A program made the position numbers and the translations under genes. Positions 7,515 to 16,510 of a stretch of 64,000 nt of DNA are shown piece by piece (within the stretch, counting starts at the first letter, position 1; every line of letters begins with the position of its first letter). Where the stretch lies: contig NZ_CP133017.1 of assembly GCF_030866765.1 (NCBI RefSeq), positions 2,710,001-2,774,000 on the forward strand, read 5' to 3'. Under the pieces are notes generated by a model, which was not told where the DNA came from, did no database searches, and saw only the letters and a program-made list of their open reading frames with translations. The DNA comes from Paenibacillus silvisoli (GTDB lineage Bacteria; Bacillota; Bacilli; Paenibacillales; Paenibacillaceae).

Positions 7515-9731
7515 ATGCAGCAGCAAAGCGTTGTTGACGCGCTTGATTTGCGCATTCACGGGATGAGCTGCACGGCATGCGCGACCCGCATCGAGCGGGC
7601 CGTCGGCAAGATCGCCGGCGTATCCGGCGTGTCCGTGCATTACGCGGCCAAATCCGCTTATATTACCTACTCGCCGGAACAGACGACGCCCGCATCGATT
7701 ATGGAACGGATCGGGCAGCTCGGGTTCCAGGCTTTCTTGTATGGCAAGGAAGGGGACGGCGATGCGGAGCTGGACTCGCTTCGCGTGCGCGTCTTCGTGT
7801 CCATGCTGTTTACGCTGCCGCTGCTGTGGACGATGGCGCACCATTACGAGTGGCTGAGCGGCATTCCCGTACCGTTGCTCTTTCAGGAGCCTTTGCTCCA
7901 GTTCGTGCTGGCGGCGATCATCCAGTTTTTTATCGGGATGCCGTTCTATTTCGGCGCGTTCTATGCGCTGCGGGAGCGTGTGGCCAACATGGACGTATTG
8001 GTGGCGATCGGGACGACCGCCGCATTCGCGTACAGCTATATTTCGATGATGAAGGGCGGCCCGTTGTACTTCGAGACGTCCGCGGTCGTCATTACGGCCG
8101 TCTTGTTGGGCAAGCTGCTGGAGGCCTCCGCGTCGGCGCGGGTGATGAAGGAGAACGACAGCTTTGCCTCGCTGCAAGCCAATGAAGCGGTCGTAGTGCG
8201 CGGCGGCAGCCGGGAGCGGGTTCCGCTCGTCCGCGTGCGGGTAGGCGACCAGCTCGTCGCCGCCGTAAACGAGCCGCTGCCGGCCGATGGCGTTATCATC
8301 GAAGGGCATTCGTCGTTCGATGAGTCGTTTCTGACCGGCGAAAGCGCGCTTGTCACGAGGACCGCGGGCGACCAAGTCTATGCCGGGACGATCTTGCGGG
8401 GACAAGAGCTTCGGATTCGCGTGACGGCGCTGGGCAAAGCGACGATGCTGAGCCGCATTGCCGCGCTGACACGCCAAGCGCAGGCGACGAAATCGTCGAT
8501 CGGCCGGAGGGTGGACCGGATATCGGGCATATTCGTCCCTGTCATGCTGCTGCTGTCGCTTGGCACGCTGCTGCTGTGGCTGTTATGGCTGGAGCCGGGG
8601 AATTGGGGGACGGCGTCGATCCACGCGCTGGCGGTGCTGCTCGCGGCCTGCCCTTGCGCGCTTGGCTTGGCGGCGCCGATCTCGCTCGTGCTGGCAACGG
8701 GCAAGCTGGCCCGGAGGGGCATTGTCATGAAAGAAGCCGGTGCGCTGGAGCGATTGGCGCAGCTGGATACGATCGTGCTCGATAAGACTGGCACGTTAAC
8801 GGAAGGGAAGCCGGCGTTGACGGAGGTTTCGGCGCTTTCCGGCTCGCCGAGCGCGCTGCTGCGCGTGGCGGCTTCAGCCGAAGCAGGCTCGCAGCATCCG
8901 TTCGCGATGGCGTTGAAAGACGCCGCGCGCCGCTCAGGCCTTGTTCTCCCGCAATCGTCGGACTATCAATCCTTCCCTGGTAAAGGGATTGAAGCCGTCG
9001 TTGAAGGGAAGCGGGTGGAGATCGGCAATGCCGGTTTCGCCGCCGAACGGGGCTGGCAGATGAACCGGATCGTACTGCGCTTCGCCGAGCGGAGGGAAGC
9101 GGCTGGCGAGACGGTCATCTATGCCGCCATAGGCGGGGAGTGCGCGGGCGCGTTTGCGTTTACGGATCAAGTGAAGCGGACCTCGACGGAAGCGGTAGCC
9201 GCGATGGCTGACGAAGGCATCCGGCTCTTGCTTGCCACAGGCGACCATCAGGCGGCCGCGCTGACCGTAGCCGAAACGACGGGCATCGCCCGCGCGGACG
9301 TTTACGCCTCCATGCTGCCCGAGCATAAAGCCGAGCTGATCCGCAAACTGCAGGCGGACGGGCGGGTTACGGCGATGGTGGGCGACGGCTGGAACGACGC
9401 TCCGGCCCTAGCGGCCGCAGACGTCGGCATCGCGATGGGCGGCGGGACGGAAGCCGCGCTGGACGCCGGTCATATGACGCTGCTTCGTTCCAGGCTGACC
9501 GGCATCTATGAGGCGCATCAAATCAGCAAGCTGACGGTGAGGAACATCCGGCAGAACCTCGGTTTTGCGCTGCTGTACAATACGATCATCATCCCGTTCG
9601 CGGCATTCGGGGGCATCGAGCCATGGATGGCCGGCACGGCGATGGCGCTCAGCTCCGTATCCGTCGTGCTTAACGCGCTGCGCCTCAATGGCCAAATGAA
9701 CCGGTTTTTGCGCAGCCGCGGCCAAATATAG
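7515..9731 (+). CDS. copA: Copper-translocating P1B-type ATPase
   Basis: A 738-aa heavy-metal ATPase that exports Cu(I). One N-terminal HMA domain (G-M-S-C-T-A-C, residues 15-22) is followed by membrane helices, the metal-transport motif A-C-P-C-A-L-G (CPC, near residue 378), the phosphorylation site DKTGTLTEG (near 421), the HP signature S-Q-H-P-F and the hinge GDGWNDAPAL (near 622). CPC plus the HMA type points to copper rather than cadmium or zinc. GGAGGA precedes ATG 7515 by 11 bases. No copZ or csoR gene is adjacent, which is less common, and the second HMA domain found in B. subtilis CopA is missing. The next gene block has its own promoter overlapping the copA stop. Confidence 0.93.
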   Translation: MQQQSVVDALDLRIHGMSCTACATRIERAVGKIAGVSGVSVHYAAKSAYITYSPEQTTPASIMERIGQLGFQAFLYGKEGDGDAELDSLRVRVFVSMLFTLPLLWTMAHHYEWLSGIPVPLLFQEPLLQFVLAAIIQFFIGMPFYFGAFYALRERVANMDVLVAIGTTAAFAYSYISMMKGGPLYFETSAVVITAVLLGKLLEASASARVMKENDSFASLQANEAVVVRGGSRERVPLVRVRVGDQLVAAVNEPLPADGVIIEGHSSFDESFLTGESALVTRTAGDQVYAGTILRGQELRIRVTALGKATMLSRIAALTRQAQATKSSIGRRVDRISGIFVPVMLLLSLGTLLLWLLWLEPGNWGTASIHALAVLLAACPCALGLAAPISLVLATGKLARRGIVMKEAGALERLAQLDTIVLDKTGTLTEGKPALTEVSALSGSPSALLRVAASAEAGSQHPFAMALKDAARRSGLVLPQSSDYQSFPGKGIEAVVEGKRVEIGNAGFAAERGWQMNRIVLRFAERREAAGETVIYAAIGGECAGAFAFTDQVKRTSTEAVAAMADEGIRLLLATGDHQAAALTVAETTGIARADVYASMLPEHKAELIRKLQADGRVTAMVGDGWNDAPALAAADVGIAMGGGTEAALDAGHMTLLRSRLTGIYEAHQISKLTVRNIRQNLGFALLYNTIIIPFAAFGGIEPWMAGTAMALSSVSVVLNALRLNGQMNRFLRSRGQI

Positions 9732-9757
9732 ACAACAAGTTGGCGGAATGGTATAGT
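9729..9757 (+). promoter_or_regulatory. Sigma-A promoter of the cobalamin operon
   Basis: TAGACA (9729-9734), 17 bases, TATAGT (9752-9757). The -35 overlaps the copA stop codon. Predicted start near 9764, about 30 bases before the riboswitch. Confidence 0.6.
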
Positions 9758-9789
9758 TACACGAGCGCAACAGCACAATAGCATATTCA

Positions 9790-10030
9790 TAGAAACAGGT
9801 GCTGGGCGATACCGGTTCGGGGGAGATTTTCAACCGCGATCGCGTATGCTCAGCTTAATAGGGAAGCCCGGTGAAAAGCCGGCACGGACCCGCCACTGTA
9901 AGAAGCGTCGAAGGGCACGATGGCTGCCTAGTTTAGTTCGACAATGCCTCAACACGATGTCACTGACCGGAGCCCCGGTTGGGAAGACGTTGATGGCATA
10001 GGCTTCGAGTCAGGAAACCTGCCTGTTTCC
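9790..10030 (+). ncRNA. Cobalamin (adenosylcobalamin) riboswitch
   Basis: The leader contains the conserved cobalamin aptamer core: GGGAAGCCCGGTGAAA (9861-9876) with CCGGCACGGACCCGCCACTGTA immediately following in two pieces (9879-9900), and the B12 box AGTCAGGAAACCTGCC (10008-10023). GAAACAGG (9792-9799) pairs with CCTGTTTC (10022-10029) to close P1. Cobalamin binding is expected to favour the terminator at 10111-10148 and so shut off btuFCD-cobTUS-cbiZ. About 490 bases separate copA from btuF and this element fills them. Confidence 0.95.
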
Positions 10031-10110
10031 GATTGAACGCTGCCTACGAGGACTTAGGGAGGTGTTGGAGATTGGCTAGAACACAGCCAGCCGCTGTTCT
10101 ACGGAACATG

Positions 10111-10148
10111 AGCATTTCTGACGCGATAAGTCGGAAATGCTTTTTTTT
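10111..10148 (+). terminator. Riboswitch-controlled terminator
   Basis: AGCATTTCTGAC (10111-10122) / GTCGGAAATGCT (10130-10141) with one G-U pair, then eight T. It lies 80 bases beyond the B12 box and before btuF, the position of an expression platform. Confidence 0.9.
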
Positions 10149-10223
10149 GTTTTTCCGGGACGGAATCGGCAGGCATTAGGCAAGCAGGTACGAATTACTA
10201 GAATAGGGAGAGTTTGAGAACTG

Positions 10224-11237
10224 ATGAGAACGAAATTAATGACCTTCAACAAAATCGGAGCGATCTTCGTCATCGTGGCTATGCTGATCGTGATGTCGGC
10301 ATGCGGTGCCAAAAACAATAGCGGGAACGAGGCTGAGTCCGGCAATACGCCAGCGAATGAAGCCGGACAAACGACGGCCGGTCAAACGGAAGCCGCGCAA
10401 GCTACCGCGTATCCGCTAACGGTCAAAGACGTCACGGGAACCGAGCTGACGTTCGAAGCGGCTCCGCAGCGCATTATTACGCTGCTTCCAAGCGAAACGG
10501 AAATCGTGTACGCGATCGGCGCGGCGGATTCGCTTGTCGGCGTAGACGATTACTCCAACTATCCGAAGGAAGCGGAGAGCTTGGAGAAAATCGGCAATAT
10601 GGACGTCAATTTCGAAAAGGTGCTCTCGCTGAAACCGGATCTGGTATTGGCTTCGTATACGATGGGCAAAGCCGCGGTCGACAAGCTGCGCTCGCTGAAC
10701 ATTCCCGTCTATGCGACCGATCCGAAAACGTACGATGCCGTTGTGGAGAAGGTGAAGCAAATCGGCCAAATCATCAATAAAAACGAGCAAGCGGCCGAGG
10801 TTGCCGCGCATATGCAGCAGGTTCGCGAGCAGGTTGCGGCTGCCGTAAAAGACGCGCCGAAGCCGAATGTATATTTGGAATTCGCGCCGGGATGGACGGT
10901 CGGCAAGGGCGAGTTTCTTGACGAGCTGATTTCGATTGCCGGCGGCGCGAACATCGCGACGCAGCCGGGCTGGTATGAAATCGATGCGGAGTCGGTCGTG
11001 AAGTCGAATCCGGATCAAATCATTTACGCGTCGATGACGGTTGCGGAAGGCGAGAAAAACCCGATTCTTTCGGCGATCGAAGCGAGACCGGGCTGGGATG
11101 CGATCAATGCCGTCAAAAATAAGCTCCTATTCGAAGTCGATCAAGATCCGCTGACGCGCGTCGGTCCGCGCCTTGCGGAAGGGCTGCTGGAAGTAGCGAG
11201 AAAGCTGCATCCGGATCTTGCCGGTCAGCTGAAGTAA
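10224..11237 (+). CDS. btuF: Cobalamin ABC transporter substrate-binding lipoprotein
   Basis: A 337-aa lipoprotein: hydrophobic signal followed by the lipobox V-M-S-A-C (Cys27), then a low-complexity N/E/T/A linker to about residue 63. The body has the periplasmic-binding-protein family 2 pattern R-I-I-T-L-L-P-S-E-T-E-I-V-Y-A-I-G and F-E-K-V-L-S-L-K-P-D-L-V-L-A, as in BtuF and siderophore-binding proteins. Its place directly behind a cobalamin riboswitch and before cobT makes corrinoids the likely ligand. ATG 10224 follows AGGGAGAG at a somewhat long distance. The permease gene starts one base after the stop. Confidence 0.92.
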   Translation: MRTKLMTFNKIGAIFVIVAMLIVMSACGAKNNSGNEAESGNTPANEAGQTTAGQTEAAQATAYPLTVKDVTGTELTFEAAPQRIITLLPSETEIVYAIGAADSLVGVDDYSNYPKEAESLEKIGNMDVNFEKVLSLKPDLVLASYTMGKAAVDKLRSLNIPVYATDPKTYDAVVEKVKQIGQIINKNEQAAEVAAHMQQVREQVAAAVKDAPKPNVYLEFAPGWTVGKGEFLDELISIAGGANIATQPGWYEIDAESVVKSNPDQIIYASMTVAEGEKNPILSAIEARPGWDAINAVKNKLLFEVDQDPLTRVGPRLAEGLLEVARKLHPDLAGQLK

Positions 11238-11238
11238 G

Positions 11239-12279
11239 ATGAGGCGCAAATTGTTCATGTATGGAGGAGCAGCCTTGCTCCTCCTTGTCGTATCTGTCGT
11301 CGTCAGTTTGTCGATCGGCTCTTCGCGGATGCCGCTGCCCGACGTTTGGGGCATTTTGCTCCACCAGCTTCCGTGGATGAGCGCGGCGAGCGAGCATTGG
11401 GATGCCGCCGATATCGCCATCGTCACGCAGCTCAGACTTTCCAGAGTCGTGCTGGCCATGCTGGTCGGCGCCGCGTTGGCGCTTGCCGGCGCCGGATTTC
11501 AAGGGGTGCTTCGCAATCCGCTCGCGGACCCGTTTACGCTGGGCGTTGCGACGGGCTGCTCGGTGGGCGCCGCTTTCATGATCGTATTCGGATACCAAAC
11601 GATAATCGGGCTATGGTCGGTTCCGGTGGTCGCGTTCGTGACGGGCATGATCACGTTGGTCATCGTTTTCGCGCTTTCGCGCGCTCGGGGGGCCATTCAA
11701 GTCGAGACGCTCATTCTTTCGGGCGTCATCGTGCAAGCGTTTCTCGGCGCTTTCGTGACGTTCCTGGTTTCGATGTCGCAAAGCGTCATTAACGAGGCGA
11801 TGTTCTGGCTGATGGGCAGCTTGAACGGCCGAAGCTGGGCGCATGCGCGGCTGATCGCGCCGTTTCTCATCGTCGGAATACCGGTGCTGATCCGCTATGC
11901 GCAGCATTTGAATTTGTTCGTGCTGGGCGAGAAGCATGCCGCTCATTTAGGCGTAAATGTCGAGCGTACGAAGCTGATGGTGCTGATCGTTTCCACGCTG
12001 CTGACGGCAGTCGCCGTTTCGATCGCCGGCGTTGTCGGTTTCGTAGGCCTCGTAGTGCCGCATTTACTCAGGCTGATCGTCGGACCCGACTATCGCCTCA
12101 TCGTACCGCTGTCCGCAGTCTGCGGCGCGCTCTATCTGTTATGGGCGGACACGCTTGCCCGGACGGCGCTCAGCCCGAAGGAAATTTCGCTAGGCGTCGT
12201 GACTGCGCTCATCGGCGCGCCATTTTTCGCCTATTTGCTGTATCGGCGCAAGGTTCTGCAAGGAGGCGCGCAGGGATGA
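11239..12279 (+). CDS. btuC: Cobalamin ABC transporter permease (FecCD/BtuC family)
   Basis: A 346-aa permease with about ten membrane helices. Family patterns include L-R-L-S-R-V-V-L-A-M-L-V-G-A-A-L-A-L-A (residues 68-86), Q-G-V-L-R-N-P-L-A-D-P-F-T-L-G and G-x-I-x-F-V-G-L-V-V-P-H near residue 270, all typical of BtuC/FecCD proteins that carry corrinoids or ferric siderophores. It begins at ATG 11239, directly after the btuF stop, and overlaps btuD by four bases (ATGA), so the three transporter genes form one translationally coupled unit. Confidence 0.93.
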   Translation: MRRKLFMYGGAALLLLVVSVVVSLSIGSSRMPLPDVWGILLHQLPWMSAASEHWDAADIAIVTQLRLSRVVLAMLVGAALALAGAGFQGVLRNPLADPFTLGVATGCSVGAAFMIVFGYQTIIGLWSVPVVAFVTGMITLVIVFALSRARGAIQVETLILSGVIVQAFLGAFVTFLVSMSQSVINEAMFWLMGSLNGRSWAHARLIAPFLIVGIPVLIRYAQHLNLFVLGEKHAAHLGVNVERTKLMVLIVSTLLTAVAVSIAGVVGFVGLVVPHLLRLIVGPDYRLIVPLSAVCGALYLLWADTLARTALSPKEISLGVVTALIGAPFFAYLLYRRKVLQGGAQG

Positions 12280-13091
12280 TCGAAGCTGCGGATTTATCGA
12301 AGGCGATTGCGGGGAAAAGCATACTGCGTGCCATCCGCTTTACGATGCGGGAAGGACGCATGTACGGCATTATCGGGGCCAACGGAGCCGGCAAATCGAC
12401 GCTGCTCCAGCTGTTGACGGGCATGGAGCCGCCCGACGCAGGCGAGGTGCTCTTGCGCGGCCGTCAGGCGCACGGCTATAAGCGAAAAGAGCTGGCCAAA
12501 TGGGTCGCCATGCTGCAGCAGGGCGGATTGCCGCCAGTCGGCTTCACCGTGCGCGAGGTCGTGACGATGGGCAGATTCCCATATCAAAACTGGCTTGGTG
12601 AAGAGGCCGGCGGAGGCGGGGACGCGATTGATGCCGCGCTGGAAGCGATGGGGCTGACGAGCATGCGGCATCGCCGGATTGACCAGCTGAGCGGCGGCGA
12701 AAGACAGCGCGTCGCTTTGGCGAAAGTGATGGCGCAGGAACCGGAGCTGCTGCTGCTGGACGAGCCGACTACGTACTTGGACATCGGCTATCAGGTTCAG
12801 CTGCTGGATACGGTCAAAAACTGGCAGCGCGAACGCGGCCTGACGGTCGTCGCGGTGCTGCATGATTTGAACTTGGCGGCGCATTACTGCGATGAACTGC
12901 TCGTGCTGCATGACGGCGGCATCGAGGCGTTCGGACCGCCGACTGAGGTCATCAGGCCGGAGTTGATTCGAACCGTGTACGGCGCGAACTCCATTGTGCT
13001 GCCGCACCCGGACACCGGAGTGCCGCAAATATTGCTGCAGTCCGCGGCTCCTCCGGGAGAGCATATCAACATAGCTTTGAACGATAGATAA
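12276..13091 (+). CDS. btuD: Cobalamin ABC transporter ATPase
   Basis: A 271-aa ATP-binding subunit with Walker A G-A-N-G-A-G-K-S-T (near residue 32), signature L-S-G-G-E-R-Q-R (near 137), Walker B L-L-L-L-D-E-P-T-T and the switch histidine in V-L-H-D-L-N. This arrangement is that of BtuD/FepC-type importers. I start at ATG 12276, which overlaps the btuC stop (ATGA) and has AAGGAGG ten bases upstream; a longer open frame to the left lies within btuC. The last 40 residues extend past the usual ATPase core. Confidence 0.93.
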   Translation: MIEAADLSKAIAGKSILRAIRFTMREGRMYGIIGANGAGKSTLLQLLTGMEPPDAGEVLLRGRQAHGYKRKELAKWVAMLQQGGLPPVGFTVREVVTMGRFPYQNWLGEEAGGGGDAIDAALEAMGLTSMRHRRIDQLSGGERQRVALAKVMAQEPELLLLDEPTTYLDIGYQVQLLDTVKNWQRERGLTVVAVLHDLNLAAHYCDELLVLHDGGIEAFGPPTEVIRPELIRTVYGANSIVLPHPDTGVPQILLQSAAPPGEHINIALNDR

Positions 13092-13110
13092 ATAGGAGGG
13101 AGCGGGTCTC

Positions 13111-14175
13111 ATGATGGAACAGGAGAAGCAGCTTATAGCAAGAATGGAAAGAATTACACCGCTCTATGAAGACCGAATGGAAGCCGCGCAGTCGCATTTG
13201 GACAGCTTGACAAAGCCGCCTGGCAGCTTAGGAAAGCTGGAGGAGATCGCGCGGCAAATCGCGGGCATTACCGGCGATATCGCCGCCGATCTGTCGAAGC
13301 GGGCCGTCATCGTGATGGCAGCCGACCACGGCGTCTGCGAAGAAGGGGTTAGCGCTTTCCCGGCGGAGGTTACTCCGCAGATGGTGCATAATTTCCTCGC
13401 CGGCGGCGCTTGCGTCAACGTACTGGCAAGAGGAGCGGGCGCGGACGTGTATTGCGTCGATATGGGCGTAAACGCGGACCTGCGGCACGAGGCGCTGATC
13501 AGCTGCAAAACCCGTAAAGGAACGGCCAATATGACAAAAGGCGCCGCGATGACTCGCGAGGAAGCGATTGGCGCGATTGCGGCAGGATTTGACTTGGTGA
13601 AGAGACTGGCTGCCGACGGCGGTTACCGGATGTTCGCGACGGGCGAAATGGGGATCGGCAACACGACCGCGAGCGCGGCGCTCTGTGCCGTACTCGGGGC
13701 TATGACCGCCGATGAAGCGGTCGGTCTTGGGACGGGCATCCATGAAGAGCGCCGTGCCCACAAGGTGGACGTCGTCAATCGGGCGATCGCCTGCAATACG
13801 CCTTCGCCGGGAGATCCGGTCGGCGCATTGGCCAAAGTCGGCGGGCTAGAGATCGCCGGTCTGGTCGGCGTCATCCTCGGCGCGGCCGCGAGCCGCTGCC
13901 CGGTCGTGATCGACGGATTCATCTCATCGGCGGCGGCGCTTGTCGCGAAATCGATTGCGCCTCAAGCGGCCGCTTATACGATCGGCTCGCATTTATCGCA
14001 GGAGCAGGGACACCGGAAGCTGCTGGAGCAAATCGGACTTTCGCCGATGATTCATCTGGATATGCGGCTCGGCGAAGGGACGGGGGCCGTGCTGGGGTTT
14101 CATTTTATCGATGCGGCGCTTCGGATTATGCGGGAAATGGCTACGTTCGAGAGTGCGGGCGTCTCGCGCGGGTAG
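13111..14175 (+). CDS. cobT: Nicotinate-nucleotide--dimethylbenzimidazole phosphoribosyltransferase
   Basis: CobT makes alpha-ribazole phosphate from nicotinate mononucleotide and the lower-ligand base, which CobS later attaches. The 354-aa protein has L-D-S-L-T-K-P-P-G-S-L-G (residues 30-41), A-A-D-H-G-V, G-E-M-G-I-G-N-T-T and the catalytic-glutamate motif R-L-G-E-G-T-G-A near residue 316, all CobT signatures, and the usual length. AGGAGGGAG precedes ATG 13111. It is the fourth gene of the riboswitch operon, 19 bases after btuD. Confidence 0.96.
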   Translation: MMEQEKQLIARMERITPLYEDRMEAAQSHLDSLTKPPGSLGKLEEIARQIAGITGDIAADLSKRAVIVMAADHGVCEEGVSAFPAEVTPQMVHNFLAGGACVNVLARGAGADVYCVDMGVNADLRHEALISCKTRKGTANMTKGAAMTREEAIGAIAAGFDLVKRLAADGGYRMFATGEMGIGNTTASAALCAVLGAMTADEAVGLGTGIHEERRAHKVDVVNRAIACNTPSPGDPVGALAKVGGLEIAGLVGVILGAAASRCPVVIDGFISSAAALVAKSIAPQAAAYTIGSHLSQEQGHRKLLEQIGLSPMIHLDMRLGEGTGAVLGFHFIDAALRIMREMATFESAGVSRG

Positions 14176-14211
14176 TGAAGTTTCAGAACGTGCTGGCGAG
14201 GTGAGTGGAAC

Positions 14212-14814
14212 ATGAAGGTATTCATTACGGGAGGCGCCCGCAGCGGAAAGAGCGGGTTTGCCGAAGCCTATGCGAGGAAGCTGTCGACCCGCGGCATTTA
14301 CATCGCCACATCGCAAATATGGGATGACGAGATGAAGGAACGAATCGAGCATCACCGAATTACGCGCGAGCAGTCCGGCTATGAGTGGACAACGATCGAA
14401 GAGCCCTACGATGTCGCGGATCTGCTGCTGCGTATTGAATCGGAAGCGCATGCGGGAGCGGCGCGGCAGGAAGAACGGCCGGCCGTGCTAATCGACTGCC
14501 TGACGCTTTGGCTGACGAATCAGATGCTGCGGCTGGAGGAAGGCGAAGGCTCGGCGCGGATCGATACGGTTCGGCTGCATGAAGAGCTCGATACATTGAT
14601 TGAGGCCGTTTCGAGCTATACCGGGCCGCTGCTGCTTGTAACGAATGAGGTCGGCAGCGGAATCGTGCCCGCGTACCCGCTTGGGCGGCGGTTTCGGGAT
14701 GAAGCAGGCAGACTCAACCGGAAGCTTGCTGCCGAATGCCGGCAGGCGCTGCTCGTCGTAGCCGGCATTCCGCTCGATTTGAAGGCGCATGCTTTTCGGC
14801 TGGAGGAGGACTAG
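14212..14814 (+). CDS. cobU: Bifunctional adenosylcobinamide kinase/GTP:cobinamide-phosphate guanylyltransferase
   Basis: CobU phosphorylates adenosylcobinamide and then adds GMP. The P-loop is G-G-A-R-S-G-K-S (residues 7-14); the guanylylated histidine region reads R-I-E-H-H-R-I-T-R-E, followed by W-T-T-I-E-E-P as in the family; L-I-D-C-L-T-L-W-L and T-N-E-V-G-S-G-I-V-P are further CobU motifs. 200 aa is slightly longer than the Salmonella enzyme. AGGTGAG lies upstream of ATG 14212. The cobS start lies just beyond its stop. Confidence 0.95.
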   Translation: MKVFITGGARSGKSGFAEAYARKLSTRGIYIATSQIWDDEMKERIEHHRITREQSGYEWTTIEEPYDVADLLLRIESEAHAGAARQEERPAVLIDCLTLWLTNQMLRLEEGEGSARIDTVRLHEELDTLIEAVSSYTGPLLLVTNEVGSGIVPAYPLGRRFRDEAGRLNRKLAAECRQALLVVAGIPLDLKAHAFRLEED

Positions 14815-14815
14815 C

Positions 14816-15631
14816 TTGATTATCAAGGTGCTGAAAGTACAGCTGCAGGCGGCGGGAGCCGCTTTCCAGCTGCTGACGAGATTTCCGGTTCCGGTCGTCA
14901 TTCCGTTCACGCCGGAGATGCTGGCGCGAAGCGTCGTCTATTTCCCGCTCGTCGGAGCCGTGATCGGAGGCATCGTTGGCGGCGCGGGTTGGCTCTTGGA
15001 CGGGCCGGTGCCCCCGATGCCTGCCGCCGTCATCCTGCTGTTCTTGTGGCTGGCGCTAAGCGGCGGGCTGCATATGGACGGACTGATGGATACGGCCGAC
15101 GGCGTGCTCAGCTATCGGTCGCGCGAGAGGATGCTCGAGATTATGAAGGACAGCCGGGTTGGCGCGATGGGCGTCCTGGCTGCCGTGTTAGTGCTCTTTT
15201 TTAAATTTTCGGTGTTGTTTGCCTTGATGGATACGGAGAAGACGCTTGATTGGCGTTTCGCAATGCCGGTTACGATGCTCGCCTTCGCGTGGAGCCGGCT
15301 GTGGATCGTGATCGCCATGAATGGCTGGCCGCTCGCAAGACCCGACGAAGGAATGGCCTCGTTGTTTAAAGCGGTGAGCATCCGTCACGCGGCATGGGCG
15401 ATCGGACTACAGCTGTTGCTTATTGCGGCGGTATTGCTGGCGGTTTCGGGACTTGCGGACGAAGCGGGCCTGCTGCTTTTGACACAGGCGGGCATAACGA
15501 TAGCGGCAGGCAGTTTGCTCGCGGTCTGGCTGACCCGCAAGCTGGGCGGTCTGACGGGTGATACATACGGGGCAATGACGGAGCTCATCGAATCAATTCT
15601 TCTGTTTAGTCTGATGCTAGTTCTGGTGTAA
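14816..15631 (+). CDS. cobS: Adenosylcobinamide-GDP ribazoletransferase (cobalamin synthase)
   Basis: CobS joins adenosylcobinamide-GDP with alpha-ribazole (phosphate) at the membrane, the last assembly step. The polytopic protein (271 aa) carries the family motifs L-T-R-F-P-V, H-M-D-G-L-M-D-T-A-D-G and R-M-L-E-I-M-K-D-S-R-V-G-A-M-G. I choose TTG 14816, only two bases after the cobU stop, with GGAGGAGG inside the end of cobU; an ATG at 14789 in frame lies within cobU and would lack a ribosome site. Confidence 0.94.
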   Translation: MIIKVLKVQLQAAGAAFQLLTRFPVPVVIPFTPEMLARSVVYFPLVGAVIGGIVGGAGWLLDGPVPPMPAAVILLFLWLALSGGLHMDGLMDTADGVLSYRSRERMLEIMKDSRVGAMGVLAAVLVLFFKFSVLFALMDTEKTLDWRFAMPVTMLAFAWSRLWIVIAMNGWPLARPDEGMASLFKAVSIRHAAWAIGLQLLLIAAVLLAVSGLADEAGLLLLTQAGITIAAGSLLAVWLTRKLGGLTGDTYGAMTELIESILLFSLMLVLV

Positions 15632-15695
15632 TATATAATTACAGAGATAGGTGCGCAGCTAGGGATCCGTATAGGATGAAGGAAGGAGATTGCGG

Positions 15696-16418
15696 ATGAG
15701 CCAACCTTTTCGAAAAGGAAACAAGCTGTACGTCTCGACCGTCTGTCCGGGTATTACGGTACGGATGGCGGACGACCGGATGGTGCTGAAGACAGGGGAG
15801 CCTCAACTGACGCTTAGCAGCGCGGCGCATGGCGGAGGCTTCGGCAGCGGATATCGATTCATTAACTGGAAAGTTCCTTCTACATACGAGAGTGATGATC
15901 CGGGCGGCGATTTGGTGCGAAAGCTTTGCGAATGGGGCTACTCGCATCATACGACGCTTTGCACGCTGACCTCGGCCGAGTTGACGAATGCATCGATCGC
16001 GGAGGCGGAGGGCGAGACGTTCTCGCTGCTATGCTGCACGACAGCGGGCACATCGAACGCGGTTCGGGCCGGGCTTTCCGGCAAAACGGCGCCGTCGGCG
16101 GAAGCGATTCATACGTTCTTGTTCATCGACGGCCAGCTCTCGACCTCCGCGATGGTGAGCGCCGTTATTACGGTTACGGAGGCAAAGACGGCGGCGCTGC
16201 AGGATCGTGCCATTACGGACGAGGCGTTTCGTCTGCCCGCGACCGGCACGCCTTCCGATGCCGTCGTCATCGCATCGAGCCAATCCGAGCGTTACGCTTA
16301 TTCGCATACTAGCGCCGGAGCCGCTACTGCGTTAGGCGCCGCCATCGGGAAGCTCGTCTATGAGACGGTGACGGAGGCCGTTCAATCGCAATGGAATCGC
16401 GAGCTTGGAGCGGGTTAA
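15696..16418 (+). CDS. cbiZ: Adenosylcobinamide amidohydrolase
   Basis: CbiZ hydrolyses the aminopropanol side chain of adenosylcobinamide (and, in remodelling bacteria, of pseudocobalamin) to adenosylcobyric acid, which must then be re-amidated by CbiB. Family patterns are A-A-H-G-G-G, the N-W-K-V-P region, T-L-C-T-L-T-S-A and C-C-T-T-A-G-T-S-N-A-V-R-A-G (residues 111-124). 240 aa from ATG 15696, which has GGAAGGAG seven bases upstream; the TTG at 15690 overlaps that site. Last gene of the riboswitch operon, followed by a strong terminator. No cbiB is in the window. Confidence 0.92.
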   Translation: MSQPFRKGNKLYVSTVCPGITVRMADDRMVLKTGEPQLTLSSAAHGGGFGSGYRFINWKVPSTYESDDPGGDLVRKLCEWGYSHHTTLCTLTSAELTNASIAEAEGETFSLLCCTTAGTSNAVRAGLSGKTAPSAEAIHTFLFIDGQLSTSAMVSAVITVTEAKTAALQDRAITDEAFRLPATGTPSDAVVIASSQSERYAYSHTSAGAATALGAAIGKLVYETVTEAVQSQWNRELGAG

Positions 16419-16432
16419 GCTTGTAGGATTGA

Positions 16433-16468
16433 AGCCGAGGGCGGCATGGTGCCGCTCTCGGCTTTTTT
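16433..16468 (+). terminator. Terminator of the cobalamin operon
   Basis: AGCCGAGGGCGGCA (16433-16446) / TGCCGCTCTCGGCT (16450-16463), 14 bp with one G-U pair, then T-run. Confidence 0.93.
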
Positions 16469-16510
16469 ATTATTGGTTATGTTAGCTCTTTCTCGAGCGC
16501 GACCTGAAGC

